A stretch of 64,000 bases of DNA from positions 158,069 to 222,068 of the forward strand of contig JAWKRP010000015.1 in NCBI GenBank assembly GCA_041389565.1. Direction: 5' to 3'. The stretch comes from JACKEQ01 sp041389565. GTDB taxonomy: Bacteria > Myxococcota_A > UBA796 > GCA-2862545. The translations under genes were made by a program, and so were the position numbers. Below the pieces are notes generated by a model that was not told the DNA's origin, searched no databases, and saw nothing but the letters and a program-made list of their open reading frames with translations. Below, in pieces: positions 25,230-33,886 of the stretch; the first letter of the stretch is position 1, and each line of letters begins with the position of its first letter.

Positions 25230-26257
25230 CAGACGTCCCGGCTCTTGCCCTTCTCGAGCAGCGCGTCGATCTCGGCCTGCGCGGCCTCGCGGAGGGTGCG
25301 CTCGGCCATGCGACGCGACCGCTCCCGGCTCACCTCTTCGAGCGAATCCGCCGTCTCCGCCGCTTCGATCGCGGCCTCGACCTCGAGGCGCTTCGACAGC
25401 TCGGGCAGGACCTCCGCGATCATGTGCCGGCTCGATTCCACGTACTGGGCCGTGGCCTCCATCGCGGTGTTGAGCTCTTCGATCGACGCCTGCAGCTCGC
25501 TCACCACGACGGGCGCGTCGGCCATCATCCCGAGGCCCTGGATGCGCCGGCCGGCGGCGTTCACCGTGTGCGTGGCCGACAGCACGTACTTCGACATGTC
25601 TTCGTGCAGCTCGAGCACCGTGTCGCGCAGCGTGCGCGCAGGCTCGAGGTGCTGCTGGCACTGGATGGCGCTCGCGTTGAACAGGTCGAGCGCGATGGTC
25701 TCGGTGCGCAGCTCGAACGTGAGCTGATCGTGCCGACGATCCTTCTCGGCATCGTTCAGGTCGGCGCGGCCATCGAGCTGCGCGAGCTCCGCCTCGATCT
25801 CGAGCACCCGCTCGGCCGCGAGCTTCTGGTTGTGCACGGCCGCCGCATGGTCGCGGTGCAGCCGATCGACCTCGTCTTGCATCTCGAGCGCACACAGCTT
25901 GAGATCGTCGGAGAACGCGGTGGCTTCGCGAAGGCGCACGCTCACGCCCTCGTACTGGGCGAGCAGGGCTTCGGCGACGCTGCGGCGGGCCAGCGCGTGC
26001 CGGCGCGCCGTGAAGGGCCGCATGATGCTGGCGAGGAGGCCCGTGGTCGACTCGTCTTCGCGGATGCGATCGAGCTCGTCGCCGTGGGTGCGCATGCGCA
26101 TCATGCCCTTGCCCAGCTCGTCGGCGATGACCTGCTGGGACGTGTGCAGATCGCTCACCTGGCCCAGCGCCCGCTGATGGCGAGCCTGCACCTCTTCGCG
26201 ACGTTTCGCGAGCGTGGCATGGGTGAGCTGGTCACCGACGTAGGCGGGGCGGGCCAT
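25229..26257 (-). CDS. Long coiled-coil cytoplasmic protein
   Basis: 342 residues, almost wholly alpha-helical and charged, with heptad-like patterns throughout (e.g. about 95-190 and 250-330). No signal peptide, no membrane segment. The helical layout loosely recalls TelA-type helical proteins, but no specific signature was found, so I leave the family open. It is the first gene of the four-gene operon running to 19807. Its upstream region holds a long inverted repeat (26363-26426). Confidence 0.75.
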   Translation of the reverse strand: MARPAYVGDQLTHATLAKRREEVQARHQRALGQVSDLHTSQQVIADELGKGMMRMRTHGDELDRIREDESTTGLLASIMRPFTARRHALARRSVAEALLAQYEGVSVRLREATAFSDDLKLCALEMQDEVDRLHRDHAAAVHNQKLAAERVLEIEAELAQLDGRADLNDAEKDRRHDQLTFELRTETIALDLFNASAIQCQQHLEPARTLRDTVLELHEDMSKYVLSATHTVNAAGRRIQGLGMMADAPVVVSELQASIEELNTAMEATAQYVESSRHMIAEVLPELSKRLEVEAAIEAAETADSLEEVSRERSRRMAERTLREAAQAEIDALLEKGKSRDV

Positions 26258-26362
26258 GCTGAGAATCTGACTCGAATGACGCGTCAGGGCAACCGTTGTC
26301 TCGAATCGTCTGGGATGGGATGTCCCACGGGGCTCCGGTGTCCAACGATCGTGATGCCGACC

Positions 26363-26426
26363 GAGGGTCCGGTGCCCGCCGCATCATCATCAACCCCCGT
26401 CGCGACGCGGCGGGTACCGGGCCCTC
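26363..26426. repeat. 20-bp inverted repeat (stem-loop) downstream of capA-like gene
   Basis: Arms 26363-26382 and 26407-26426 pair over 20 bases with two mismatches (GAGGGTCCGGTGCCCGCCGC against GCGGCGGGTACCGGGCCCTC), around a 24-base loop. The element begins 13 bp after the stop of the minus-strand CapA-like gene, so it may terminate that transcript, although there is no T-run. It also lies upstream of the coiled-coil gene at 26257. No gene is seen in 26258-26438. Confidence 0.6.
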
Positions 26427-26438
26427 CATCGGGCGCCC

Positions 26439-27740
26439 TCACCAGGAGAGGGTGCCGTCGGTCCCGACCTTCACGCCGGCCGCTCCGAAATCCGCCGCCG
26501 ACAGCTCGCGGATCTGATCCCAGGCGGCGCCCGAGGCGTCCGGGTGGGGCACACCCTCTCCGTCGAGCGCCATCGGGTGGATGCGGGCGGACACGAGCAC
26601 GCCGTTCCCCGCCAGCTCGACGTCGAGGATCGCCGACGTGCCGCCGTACCCGCCCTGGGTGCCGAACTGGCGGAAGCCCACGAAGTTCCCGAGGCTGTAG
26701 GCCGCGAGACGCCCGCGGTACACCTCCATCCCACGCAGCACGTGCGGACCGTGCCCGATCACCAGGTCGGCACCGGCGTCGATGACCGCATGCGCCAGTG
26801 CCCGCACGTCGCCGCGCTTCTCGCCCCACGCGATCTCCGTGCGGCCCGGCACGTTTCGCGCCTTCGCCCCTTCCGCGCCGCCGTGGAACGACACCACCAC
26901 GAGGTCGGCCTGCTGATCGGCCAGCCGCACCGCCTTCGCGAGCTCCTCGAGGTCGTTCACGTTCAGGCAGCACGAGCCCGAGTGCGCCGCCAGGAACGCG
27001 ACCTTCTTCCCGTTCCGCTCGACCAGCGCGGTGTCGCCGTACCGCCCGGCGTGCGCGATCCCCACGGCATCGAGGGCGTCCATCGACGACTGCTGACCCG
27101 CCGCGCCGAGGTCGAACGCGTGGTTGTTGGCGAGGCTCGCCACGTCGATGCCGGCGCTCACGAGGGCGGCCGTGTACCGGGTGGGCGTGCGGAACGCGTA
27201 GCAGCTCGTGCTCCCGGGCCCACACTTCGTGCTCGGCAGCCCGTCGGCCAGCGGGCCCTCCAGGTTCAGGAACGCGAGGTCGGCCGCTCCGAAGATCGCC
27301 TTGCTGTCGGCGAAGATGCCCTCGCCGTTCCCGTCGGCCAGCCCCGCATCGCCCTTCCGCAGGTCGGACCCCATCATCGTGTCGCCGGCCGCCGCGATCC
27401 GCACGCGACCCTCCGAAGGCTCCGTTTCCACGGGGGGATTCGCGGACCCCACCTTCGCGAGCGCCGCCCGCGTACGGGCCGAGCCGAGCCAGTGCTGCAG
27501 CTCGTCCTTCTTCGGGTCGAGCGCTTCCACGCGCTTCCACGCGGCCTCCGCGGCCCCCCAGTCCTCGAGGGTCCAGTGGGCCCACCCGAGCTCCCACCAG
27601 GCGTCGGCGTTCGCGGGGTCTGCGGTCGTCGCAGCAGCGAGCTGCTCGCGGGCGAGGTCGGGCTTGCCCGCCTGGAGCGCGGCGACTCCGTCTTCGTACG
27701 GACCGGCGAAGGCCAGGGACAGGAGCAGGATCACGGACAC
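26439..27740 (-). CDS. CapA-family (PGA_cap) metallophosphatase-like protein with N-terminal TPRs
   Basis: 433 residues. A short signal peptide (MSVILLLSLAFAG; GTG start at 27740, with an alternative GTG two codons later). TPR-like repeats occupy about 15-90. The PGA_cap domain (about 112-400) has the family landmarks AAAGDTMMGSDL, FLNLEGPL, SLANNHAFDLG, VSFHGG and IGHGPHVLRG...YSLGNF. These supply the metal-binding Asp, Asn and His residues of calcineurin-like phosphoesterases. CapA proteins take part in polyglutamate or polysaccharide capsule production, but most members have unproven activity. It appears to be a single-gene unit followed by a stem-loop. Confidence 0.88.
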   Translation of the reverse strand: MSVILLLSLAFAGPYEDGVAALQAGKPDLAREQLAAATTADPANADAWWELGWAHWTLEDWGAAEAAWKRVEALDPKKDELQHWLGSARTRAALAKVGSANPPVETEPSEGRVRIAAAGDTMMGSDLRKGDAGLADGNGEGIFADSKAIFGAADLAFLNLEGPLADGLPSTKCGPGSTSCYAFRTPTRYTAALVSAGIDVASLANNHAFDLGAAGQQSSMDALDAVGIAHAGRYGDTALVERNGKKVAFLAAHSGSCCLNVNDLEELAKAVRLADQQADLVVVSFHGGAEGAKARNVPGRTEIAWGEKRGDVRALAHAVIDAGADLVIGHGPHVLRGMEVYRGRLAAYSLGNFVGFRQFGTQGGYGGTSAILDVELAGNGVLVSARIHPMALDGEGVPHPDASGAAWDQIRELSAADFGAAGVKVGTDGTLSW

Positions 27741-27776
27741 CTCGGATGCGGGACCATCCTACGACGCCCGTGCGGC

Positions 27777-29102
27777 CTAGATGCGTCCCTCGGCCCGTGC
27801 GATGGCCTTGCTGCTGTACCCGAGCACGATCGACCCGTAGTCGACCGGGGCCTTCAGGTGCCGCGACAGCGTGTACAGCCCGCCGAGCGACCGGTGCAGC
27901 ATGATGATGTCCTGCGGGAGCGTGATGTTCGGGTACTTCACCAGCTGCCGCCCCGCCTTCACCACGGGCTCCACGAACTGCTCGTCGTCGGCGCCCAGCG
28001 TGATGGTGCCCTGTCGGAAGCCCGTTCCGATCGCGTCGAGGTAGCGCCACAGCGCTTCGGCGGCCGCATCGCCCTTCCCGTCCCACGAGCCCAGCTCGAT
28101 CGCGTGCTTCAGGGTGGCGTCGCGGTCGTTCCGGTAGATCGCCTCGGCACACCGCGCGTAGCTGGCCATCCAGAACTCGTCGAGACGCTTGATGCACCCG
28201 TAGTCGATGAGCCCGATGCGCCCATCCGGCTCGAACAGGAAGTTGCCCGGGTGCGGATCGGCGTGCAGCGTGCGGAACTGGAACGCCTGGCGGTAGTAGA
28301 GCTCGGCGAGCCCGATCGCCGCGCGCTGGCGGGCCTCCGGCGTGGCGGTCTCCACGAAGCGGTCGATGTGCACGCCCGGCAGGCGGTCCATCGTGAGGAT
28401 GCGCTCGGTACACCAGGCCTGGTGGAGGGTGGGGATGCGGATCCAGTCCTCGCCGGCGAACAGCTCCTGGTACACGTGGATGTTCGCGGCTTCCTGGAGG
28501 TAGTCGAGCTCCTCCATCAGCCGATCGCGGATCTCTCCGAAGATCCGGTCGATCTCGGCCTTCGGACGCCGGATCGCACGGCTCGACATCAGCACGGCCT
28601 TCAGGGCCAGCATGTCGGTGTCGACGCTGTGCTCCACCCCGCGGTGCAGCACCTTCACCACGACCTCGGTGCCGTCGGGGAGCGCGGCCCCATGGGCCTG
28701 ACCGAGGCTCGCAGTGCCGATCGGCGTCTCGTCGAACCGCGCGAAAAGCTCGGAGAGCGGCTTCCCGAGCTCGCTCTCGATGTCTTCGCGGATGTGCTGG
28801 AACGGGATGGGCTCGGCATCCTTGTTGAGCTTGCCGAGCGTGCTGGCCACCTCGTCGGGAAGGTCGAGCGCGTCGGCCGCGATCGCCATCTGCTGGCCGA
28901 GCTTCATGGCCGCGCCCTTCATCTTCGACACCTGCGCCACGATCTCGCGGGCATTGTCGATCTGCAGCTTCTCACGGGCCTTCTTGCGCATGTCTTCGTC
29001 GCGGAACGCGTCGCGCACCTTGTTGCCGATGAAGCTGGTCGTCACCTTGCTCGTGAGCCCGCCGAGCTTGGCGAGGCGCGACAGGCGAGACGGCTTGGAC
29101 AT
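27777..29102 (-). CDS. ABC1/UbiB (AarF)-type atypical kinase
   Basis: 441 residues from ATG 29102; an upstream in-frame ATG at 29147 would add 15 unrelated residues. The signature KLGQ motif (MKGAAMKLGQQ, 61-71) identifies the ABC1/UbiB family. The kinase core has the Ala-rich loop GTASLGQAHGA, the lysine in VVVKVLHRG, the catalytic HADPHPGNFL and the metal-binding GLIDYG. UbiB-type proteins are ATPases acting in ubiquinone or isoprenoid lipid metabolism. The C-terminal membrane helices of classical UbiB are not evident, as in the soluble ABC1 subgroup. Its role here is not determined by the neighbours. Confidence 0.92.
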   Translation of the reverse strand: MSKPSRLSRLAKLGGLTSKVTTSFIGNKVRDAFRDEDMRKKAREKLQIDNAREIVAQVSKMKGAAMKLGQQMAIAADALDLPDEVASTLGKLNKDAEPIPFQHIREDIESELGKPLSELFARFDETPIGTASLGQAHGAALPDGTEVVVKVLHRGVEHSVDTDMLALKAVLMSSRAIRRPKAEIDRIFGEIRDRLMEELDYLQEAANIHVYQELFAGEDWIRIPTLHQAWCTERILTMDRLPGVHIDRFVETATPEARQRAAIGLAELYYRQAFQFRTLHADPHPGNFLFEPDGRIGLIDYGCIKRLDEFWMASYARCAEAIYRNDRDATLKHAIELGSWDGKGDAAAEALWRYLDAIGTGFRQGTITLGADDEQFVEPVVKAGRQLVKYPNITLPQDIIMLHRSLGGLYTLSRHLKAPVDYGSIVLGYSSKAIARAEGRI

Positions 29103-29190
29103 GGAGGACCCCCGAGGAGGGAATGCATAACGTGCCTCGCAACCCACAAGGCGAGCTTCTGTAGCAGGAGATCCGGACCGGGATCGGCCG

Positions 29191-29778
29191 TCACAGGAAC
29201 GTGTGCATCAGCGTCATCCCGGCACCGCCGCGGTAGTGCCGTGCCTTCGTCACCAGGGGCGTGAAGCCGATCCGCTCGTACAGCTCCCGCGACCCCGAGC
29301 CTGCGACGCAGTCGACGAACACCTGCGTCGCGCCGCGCTCGATCGCACGCGCGAGGCGGGCACGCGCCAGCAGGGTGCCGATCCCGAGGCGTCGATGGCT
29401 CGGGAGCACGCCCAGTGCGGTGAACCGGACGTCCCGCGCCCCGAGCTCGATGCGCAGCTCGGCCGGAGCCTCGACCCGTACCGCCGGGGCCTCCGTGGCA
29501 CCGCCTGCCAGGAGTGGGTCCGCCAGCGGCTCGAGGAGCGCCCGCGCATCGGGGCTCAGGCAGCCGAGCAGCCGACGCAGCTCCGGCTCGCGCGACCCGT
29601 GCAGGGCCATCATGCACCCGAACCCCACCGGCTCGTCCTCGAGCGCGGCGACCCACGTGGGACCCCGCAGCGCACCGGCAGCGTGGCCCGGGTGCGATCC
29701 GTGCTCGGCGAAGCAGGCCTGGAACAGGCGCAGCAGCGCGCCGCCTTCCCCCGGTCGCGGCCGTCGGACCTCGAGCAT
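29191..29778 (-). CDS. GNAT-family N-acetyltransferase
   Basis: 195 residues, ATG 29778. Acetyl-CoA-binding motif A is clear: TALGVLPSHRRLGIGTLLARARL (about 118-140; R/Q-x-x-G-x-G/A pattern RRLGIG). It is followed by motif B with SRELYERIGFTPL. It transfers an acetyl group from acetyl-CoA to an amine; acceptor unknown. It is transcribed in the same direction as the UbiB-like gene, 88 bp away. Confidence 0.9.
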   Translation of the reverse strand: MLEVRRPRPGEGGALLRLFQACFAEHGSHPGHAAGALRGPTWVAALEDEPVGFGCMMALHGSREPELRRLLGCLSPDARALLEPLADPLLAGGATEAPAVRVEAPAELRIELGARDVRFTALGVLPSHRRLGIGTLLARARLARAIERGATQVFVDCVAGSGSRELYERIGFTPLVTKARHYRGGAGMTLMHTFL

Positions 29779-29827
29779 CGCGACCCCCGAGGACGCAGCC
29801 TACCCCGCCCCCACGGTGGAGCGAGCC

Positions 29828-32800
29828 TCAGTCGAGGACGAGCGTGCGGAGCTCCAGCCGATCCGCCAGCTCCCGCGCGATCTCGCGGTGCCCGGGCTCT
29901 CCCACCCCGTGCAGCAGGGCGCGGATCCGCGCCTCCTCCACCGGCAGCCGCATCGCGACGGCCTTCTCGAGCGCCCCGGTCCAGTGCTTCAGCGCGACGG
30001 CCCGCTTGCCGGAGCGCTCGGCATCCAGCCCGAGGTACCGGCCCTGCTGGGGCGCGCCGATGGGGAACGCCTTCGCGTACTTGCCCAGATCCGCGAGCGA
30101 CGCGCGGTAGCGGGCCTGCAGATCGTCCGCGACCGTCGGGTGATCCTGCAGCGCCAGGAAGGTCTCCGCGCACCCCGCGTACCCGAGGTACTGCCCGTAC
30201 GCCGTCGGCACCTGCGTCGGCTTGATGAGATCGGCCGCGAGCACCGCCTGGGCGTACGCGACCTCGAGATCGCCGCGCCGACAGCTCGCCACCGCGAGCA
30301 GCCCGTGGATGTCGATGCGCGTGTGCTGATCGACGATCCCCTCGAGCAGCAGGAGCGCCCGCTCGAGCGTGGCCTGTGCGACTTCGGGCTCCCCCCGGCG
30401 CAGCGCGAGCACCGCGTCTCCGCGCAGGGACCACAGCTCGTGCAGGTGGTTGTTGTGGCGGTCGGCGTGGGACTGCAGCTCCGCGTACCGCTCGCGCGCC
30501 ACCGCCAGATCGCCCGACAGCAGCGCGGCATCGGCCTGGATGCCCACACAGTCGCCCCACTGGTCGTGGTCGCCGAGCGCCTCGCAGATCGCGCGCCCCT
30601 CGGACAGCAGCGTCGCGAGCTGCTCGAAGTCGGCATGCCCGATGAGGTATGCGCACCGGATGACGGTGACGAGCACCCGGACCCCGTCCTGGCCCGTCTG
30701 CGCGGCCACGTCGCGCGCCCGCTCGAAGTACGCGTCGGCCCGCGCGCCCATGTTGAACAGCCCGAACGTGATCGCGACGCTGGCCAGCGCTTCGGCGAGC
30801 TCCGGACACGGACCCATCCGCTCGGCCTGGTTGAGCTTGTAGGCGTTCACGTACAGCGACGGCATCGGGGCATTCGTGTGGTAGAAGGCCCGCGCCAGTG
30901 GCATGTACAGGCGCACCTCCTGCTCGACGCGCACCCGCTCCGCATCGCCGAGCGCACCCGCGCGCAGGAACCGCGGCAGGTAGCGCTGGGCCATCTGGCC
31001 GAGCGTCCACCCCACCACGAGCCCGGTGTTGTCGGGGATCGGACGCCCCATGGCCGCGAGCCCCTCCCGCCCGTGCGACTCGCACCGGCCGAGGTCGCCG
31101 AGCCCCTGGTACGCGATGCTGGCGCGACCGTGCAGGCGGGCCCGCCGGAGCCCCGCATCCGCGGGGGAGCCGAGCCGTTCGTCCAGCTCGAGCGCCTCGG
31201 CCATGAGCTGCACGACCTCGGTGTTCGCGAACGTCCGTGCCGCGCGGTCCGCCGCGGCCTCGAGGTGGTGGAGGGCCCGCTCGGCTGCGGGTGGATCGAA
31301 GTCGGGCGCGCGGGCGGCCCGGCTCCAGTGGTGCGCGAGCAGGGCCGGCTCGACGTCGCCGGACTCCAGCCGCTCGGCGATGGCCTTGTGGAGCCGCTGG
31401 CGCTGCTGGAACAGCAGCATGCCGTACGCGAGCTCGCGGACCAGCGCCTGACGGAACCGGAAGGTGCCCTCGACCCCCTCCTCGTCCACGAGCAGCCCCT
31501 TCTGGACGAGCGCGGAGAGGCGGTCTTCGAGCCTCCCGGTCATGTCCTCCACCGGGAACACGTCGGCCAGGAGCTCGAGATCGAACGCCGGACCCAGCAC
31601 GCTCGCGACCTTGATCGTGAGCTGCTCGGCCGGGGGCAGCTGGTCGATCCGCCCGACGAGCACGCCTTCGATCGTGTCCGGGAGATCGAGCGTGCCCGTC
31701 CCCGGCGTCACCGCGTACGCGCAGTGGCCGTCGCGCACGGACACCACACCTGCGGCCAGCAGGGCGTCGGCCACGGCCTCGCAGTAGTGCGGGTGCCCTC
31801 CCGTGCGCTCGATCACCCACGACAGCAGCGCATCGGGCACCGAACGAACCCGGTAGCGATGGGCGATCAGCTGGCCGACTGCACGCGGGCCCAGCGGACC
31901 GAGCCCCACCTTCAGGGCAGCCTCCGGAAGCGTCGGGCCGTCCGGGACCTCCGCCGACCCCTCGTGGGACTCCGGCGGACGCGTCAGCACCACGACCACG
32001 AGGCCCGGCACCCGCCCGGCGACGGCCTGCAGGAACACCGTGGACGCGCCGTCCATCCAGTGGGTGTCCTCCAGCAGCACCGCCACCACGCGCTCGCGGC
32101 ACGCGGCACCCAGCAGGGCGAGCAGCAGGGCGTTCAGGTTGTCGGCGCGCACCTTGCCCGCCATCTGCGACGTGAGCGCGTCGTCTTCGATCGCGAGCGG
32201 GAGCAGATCCTTCAGGAGCGGGACGAGCCGCGCCTGGTCGGGGGCGAGCCGCTCGACGGAGGCCCGCACGGCGTCGACCTCGAGCCCGTCAGGGGCCAGC
32301 AGACGCTCGAACACGTCGCGCCAGATGGCATAGGGCTGCGCGGCCTCGAGTGGGTCGGCCTGCCCGATGTACCAGTCCACGGGCGACTCGCTCATCCGGT
32401 CCATCAGCGCGGCCGCGAGGCGCGACTTGCCCGCTCCGGCGGCCCCCTCCACGACGAGCAGCGGACCAGGAGCGTCCACCGACACCGCCCGGATCGCGCC
32501 CGCCAGGTGCTCGAGCTCGCCATCACGACCGAACACGGGCGTCGAGCGGTCGACGGGCAGGGCCCACCGCCGCGCCACCCGGGACTCCAGCGCGTACACC
32601 TGGCACGGGTGCGCGTGCCCCTTGAGCTCGAGCGCGCCCCGGTCGCGGAACACGAACGCATCGGGCGCGAGCGCACGCACCCGGTCGCTAACGAGGGTCT
32701 CCCCGTCGACGGCCGCGGACATCAGGCGCGCCGCGATGTTCACCTCCTTGCCCAGTGCCGCGTACGTCAGTCGCCGCGACCCGCCATAGGCCCCGGCGAA

Positions 32801-33886
32801 CAGGCGCCCCCGCGACAGGCCGATGCGGCAGGTGGGCACGAACGGGAGGTCGGACGGGGGCTTCTGGAGCGCGAGCGCGGCCCCCATCGCACGGCGCGCA
32901 TCGTCGCCGTAGGCCTGGAGCGCGCCGAACACGCCGTAGATGTAGCTGCCCTTGTCGCCCGTCGAGATCTGGAGGAGCGTGCCGCCGTGGTGCCGCAGGA
33001 TGCCCTGCACCCAGCGCACATACGCGTCGAGCTTCTCGCCCGCATCGGGGTCTCCGTCGTAGTCGAGCCCGTCGAACCGCAGGAACATCGCGACGGTGGA
33101 CCGGAGCTGCGCCAGGAAGTCGATCTGGCCCTGTTCCAGCCGCTCGACCACGGGGGGCAGCGCCCACTCCCCTGCGCGCACGGGGTCGACGTCGGTGTCG
33201 GCGTCCCACGGGGTCGGTGCACCCGGGTCTCCCGGGGCCACCACGTGCACGGTGCCCTCCGCGCGCTCCGACGCGATGGGCGCGGCCGTGAGGCGCTTCG
33301 CCAGGCTGCCGCCCACCACGACATCCCCGCGCTGGGCGACCTTCTCGCAGCGCTCGAGCGCGTCGAGCACGGGCCCGGCGAGCACCTCCACCCGCTGGTC
33401 TGCCGGATCGCCCACCAGGAAGCGCTTCACGCGGCCGTGTACGCCGGCGACCTTCAGCTCGATGGTGACCTCGGAGGCCGAGCCCGACCCCGACCCGACC
33501 CGGACCGGCGGAGACTCCCGCACCACGCGCTGCATGGCGAGCCCACAGCTCACGGCCCGATCGGCGCCGTCTCCGTCGGGCGCGTCTTCGAACCAGCACG
33601 TGATGGCGTCGCCCGCGAAGGCGATCACGGAGCCCCGATACGCGTGAACCTCGTCGATCAGCCCGCCCACGACGCGGTCGAGGTTGTGGATGAGCGCCTC
33701 GGCGCCGGCCTGGGGACCGAGGTGCTCGTCGAGCAGCTCCGTGAGCGCAGAGAACCCGGACACGTCGGCCATGAGCACGACCCCGGACGACTCCGGCGGC
33801 AGCTCGCGGTCGGCGGCGATGGCCCGCCGCCGGTCCATCGGCATGAACAGGCGGAGGACCTCGGCACCGCGGGGGGCGTTGGGCAT
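29828..33886 (-). CDS. Soluble-adenylyl-cyclase-like protein: tandem class III cyclase domains, AAA ATPase, TPRs
   Basis: 1352 residues from ATG 33886, overlapping the stop of the flavoprotein gene (TGATG). The order matches mammalian sAC. Cyclase domain 1 (about 35-215) has metal Asp41 (ADVSGF) and Asp93 (AGDAIT). Cyclase domain 2 (about 262-440) has the FDGLDYDGD region, GD310-311 and LGKEVNIAARL. An ATPase follows, with intact Walker A GAAGAGKS (481-488) and Walker B-like VAVLLEDTHWMDG. Long TPR-like repeats extend to the end. Both cyclase domains keep plausible metal residues, so cAMP or cGMP synthesis is likely, though which domain is active cannot be decided. Coupling to the upstream membrane flavoprotein suggests redox or respiratory input. 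Confidence 0.9.
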   Translation of the reverse strand: MPNAPRGAEVLRLFMPMDRRRAIAADRELPPESSGVVLMADVSGFSALTELLDEHLGPQAGAEALIHNLDRVVGGLIDEVHAYRGSVIAFAGDAITCWFEDAPDGDGADRAVSCGLAMQRVVRESPPVRVGSGSGSASEVTIELKVAGVHGRVKRFLVGDPADQRVEVLAGPVLDALERCEKVAQRGDVVVGGSLAKRLTAAPIASERAEGTVHVVAPGDPGAPTPWDADTDVDPVRAGEWALPPVVERLEQGQIDFLAQLRSTVAMFLRFDGLDYDGDPDAGEKLDAYVRWVQGILRHHGGTLLQISTGDKGSYIYGVFGALQAYGDDARRAMGAALALQKPPSDLPFVPTCRIGLSRGRLFAGAYGGSRRLTYAALGKEVNIAARLMSAAVDGETLVSDRVRALAPDAFVFRDRGALELKGHAHPCQVYALESRVARRWALPVDRSTPVFGRDGELEHLAGAIRAVSVDAPGPLLVVEGAAGAGKSRLAAALMDRMSESPVDWYIGQADPLEAAQPYAIWRDVFERLLAPDGLEVDAVRASVERLAPDQARLVPLLKDLLPLAIEDDALTSQMAGKVRADNLNALLLALLGAACRERVVAVLLEDTHWMDGASTVFLQAVAGRVPGLVVVVLTRPPESHEGSAEVPDGPTLPEAALKVGLGPLGPRAVGQLIAHRYRVRSVPDALLSWVIERTGGHPHYCEAVADALLAAGVVSVRDGHCAYAVTPGTGTLDLPDTIEGVLVGRIDQLPPAEQLTIKVASVLGPAFDLELLADVFPVEDMTGRLEDRLSALVQKGLLVDEEGVEGTFRFRQALVRELAYGMLLFQQRQRLHKAIAERLESGDVEPALLAHHWSRAARAPDFDPPAAERALHHLEAAADRAARTFANTEVVQLMAEALELDERLGSPADAGLRRARLHGRASIAYQGLGDLGRCESHGREGLAAMGRPIPDNTGLVVGWTLGQMAQRYLPRFLRAGALGDAERVRVEQEVRLYMPLARAFYHTNAPMPSLYVNAYKLNQAERMGPCPELAEALASVAITFGLFNMGARADAYFERARDVAAQTGQDGVRVLVTVIRCAYLIGHADFEQLATLLSEGRAICEALGDHDQWGDCVGIQADAALLSGDLAVARERYAELQSHADRHNNHLHELWSLRGDAVLALRRGEPEVAQATLERALLLLEGIVDQHTRIDIHGLLAVASCRRGDLEVAYAQAVLAADLIKPTQVPTAYGQYLGYAGCAETFLALQDHPTVADDLQARYRASLADLGKYAKAFPIGAPQQGRYLGLDAERSGKRAVALKHWTGALEKAVAMRLPVEEARIRALLHGVGEPGHREIARELADRLELRTLVLD

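Noticed and set aside
25229..26257. TelA (toxic anion resistance) assignment for the coiled-coil gene
   Set aside because: Only overall helical character resembles that family; no specific conserved segment could be matched.
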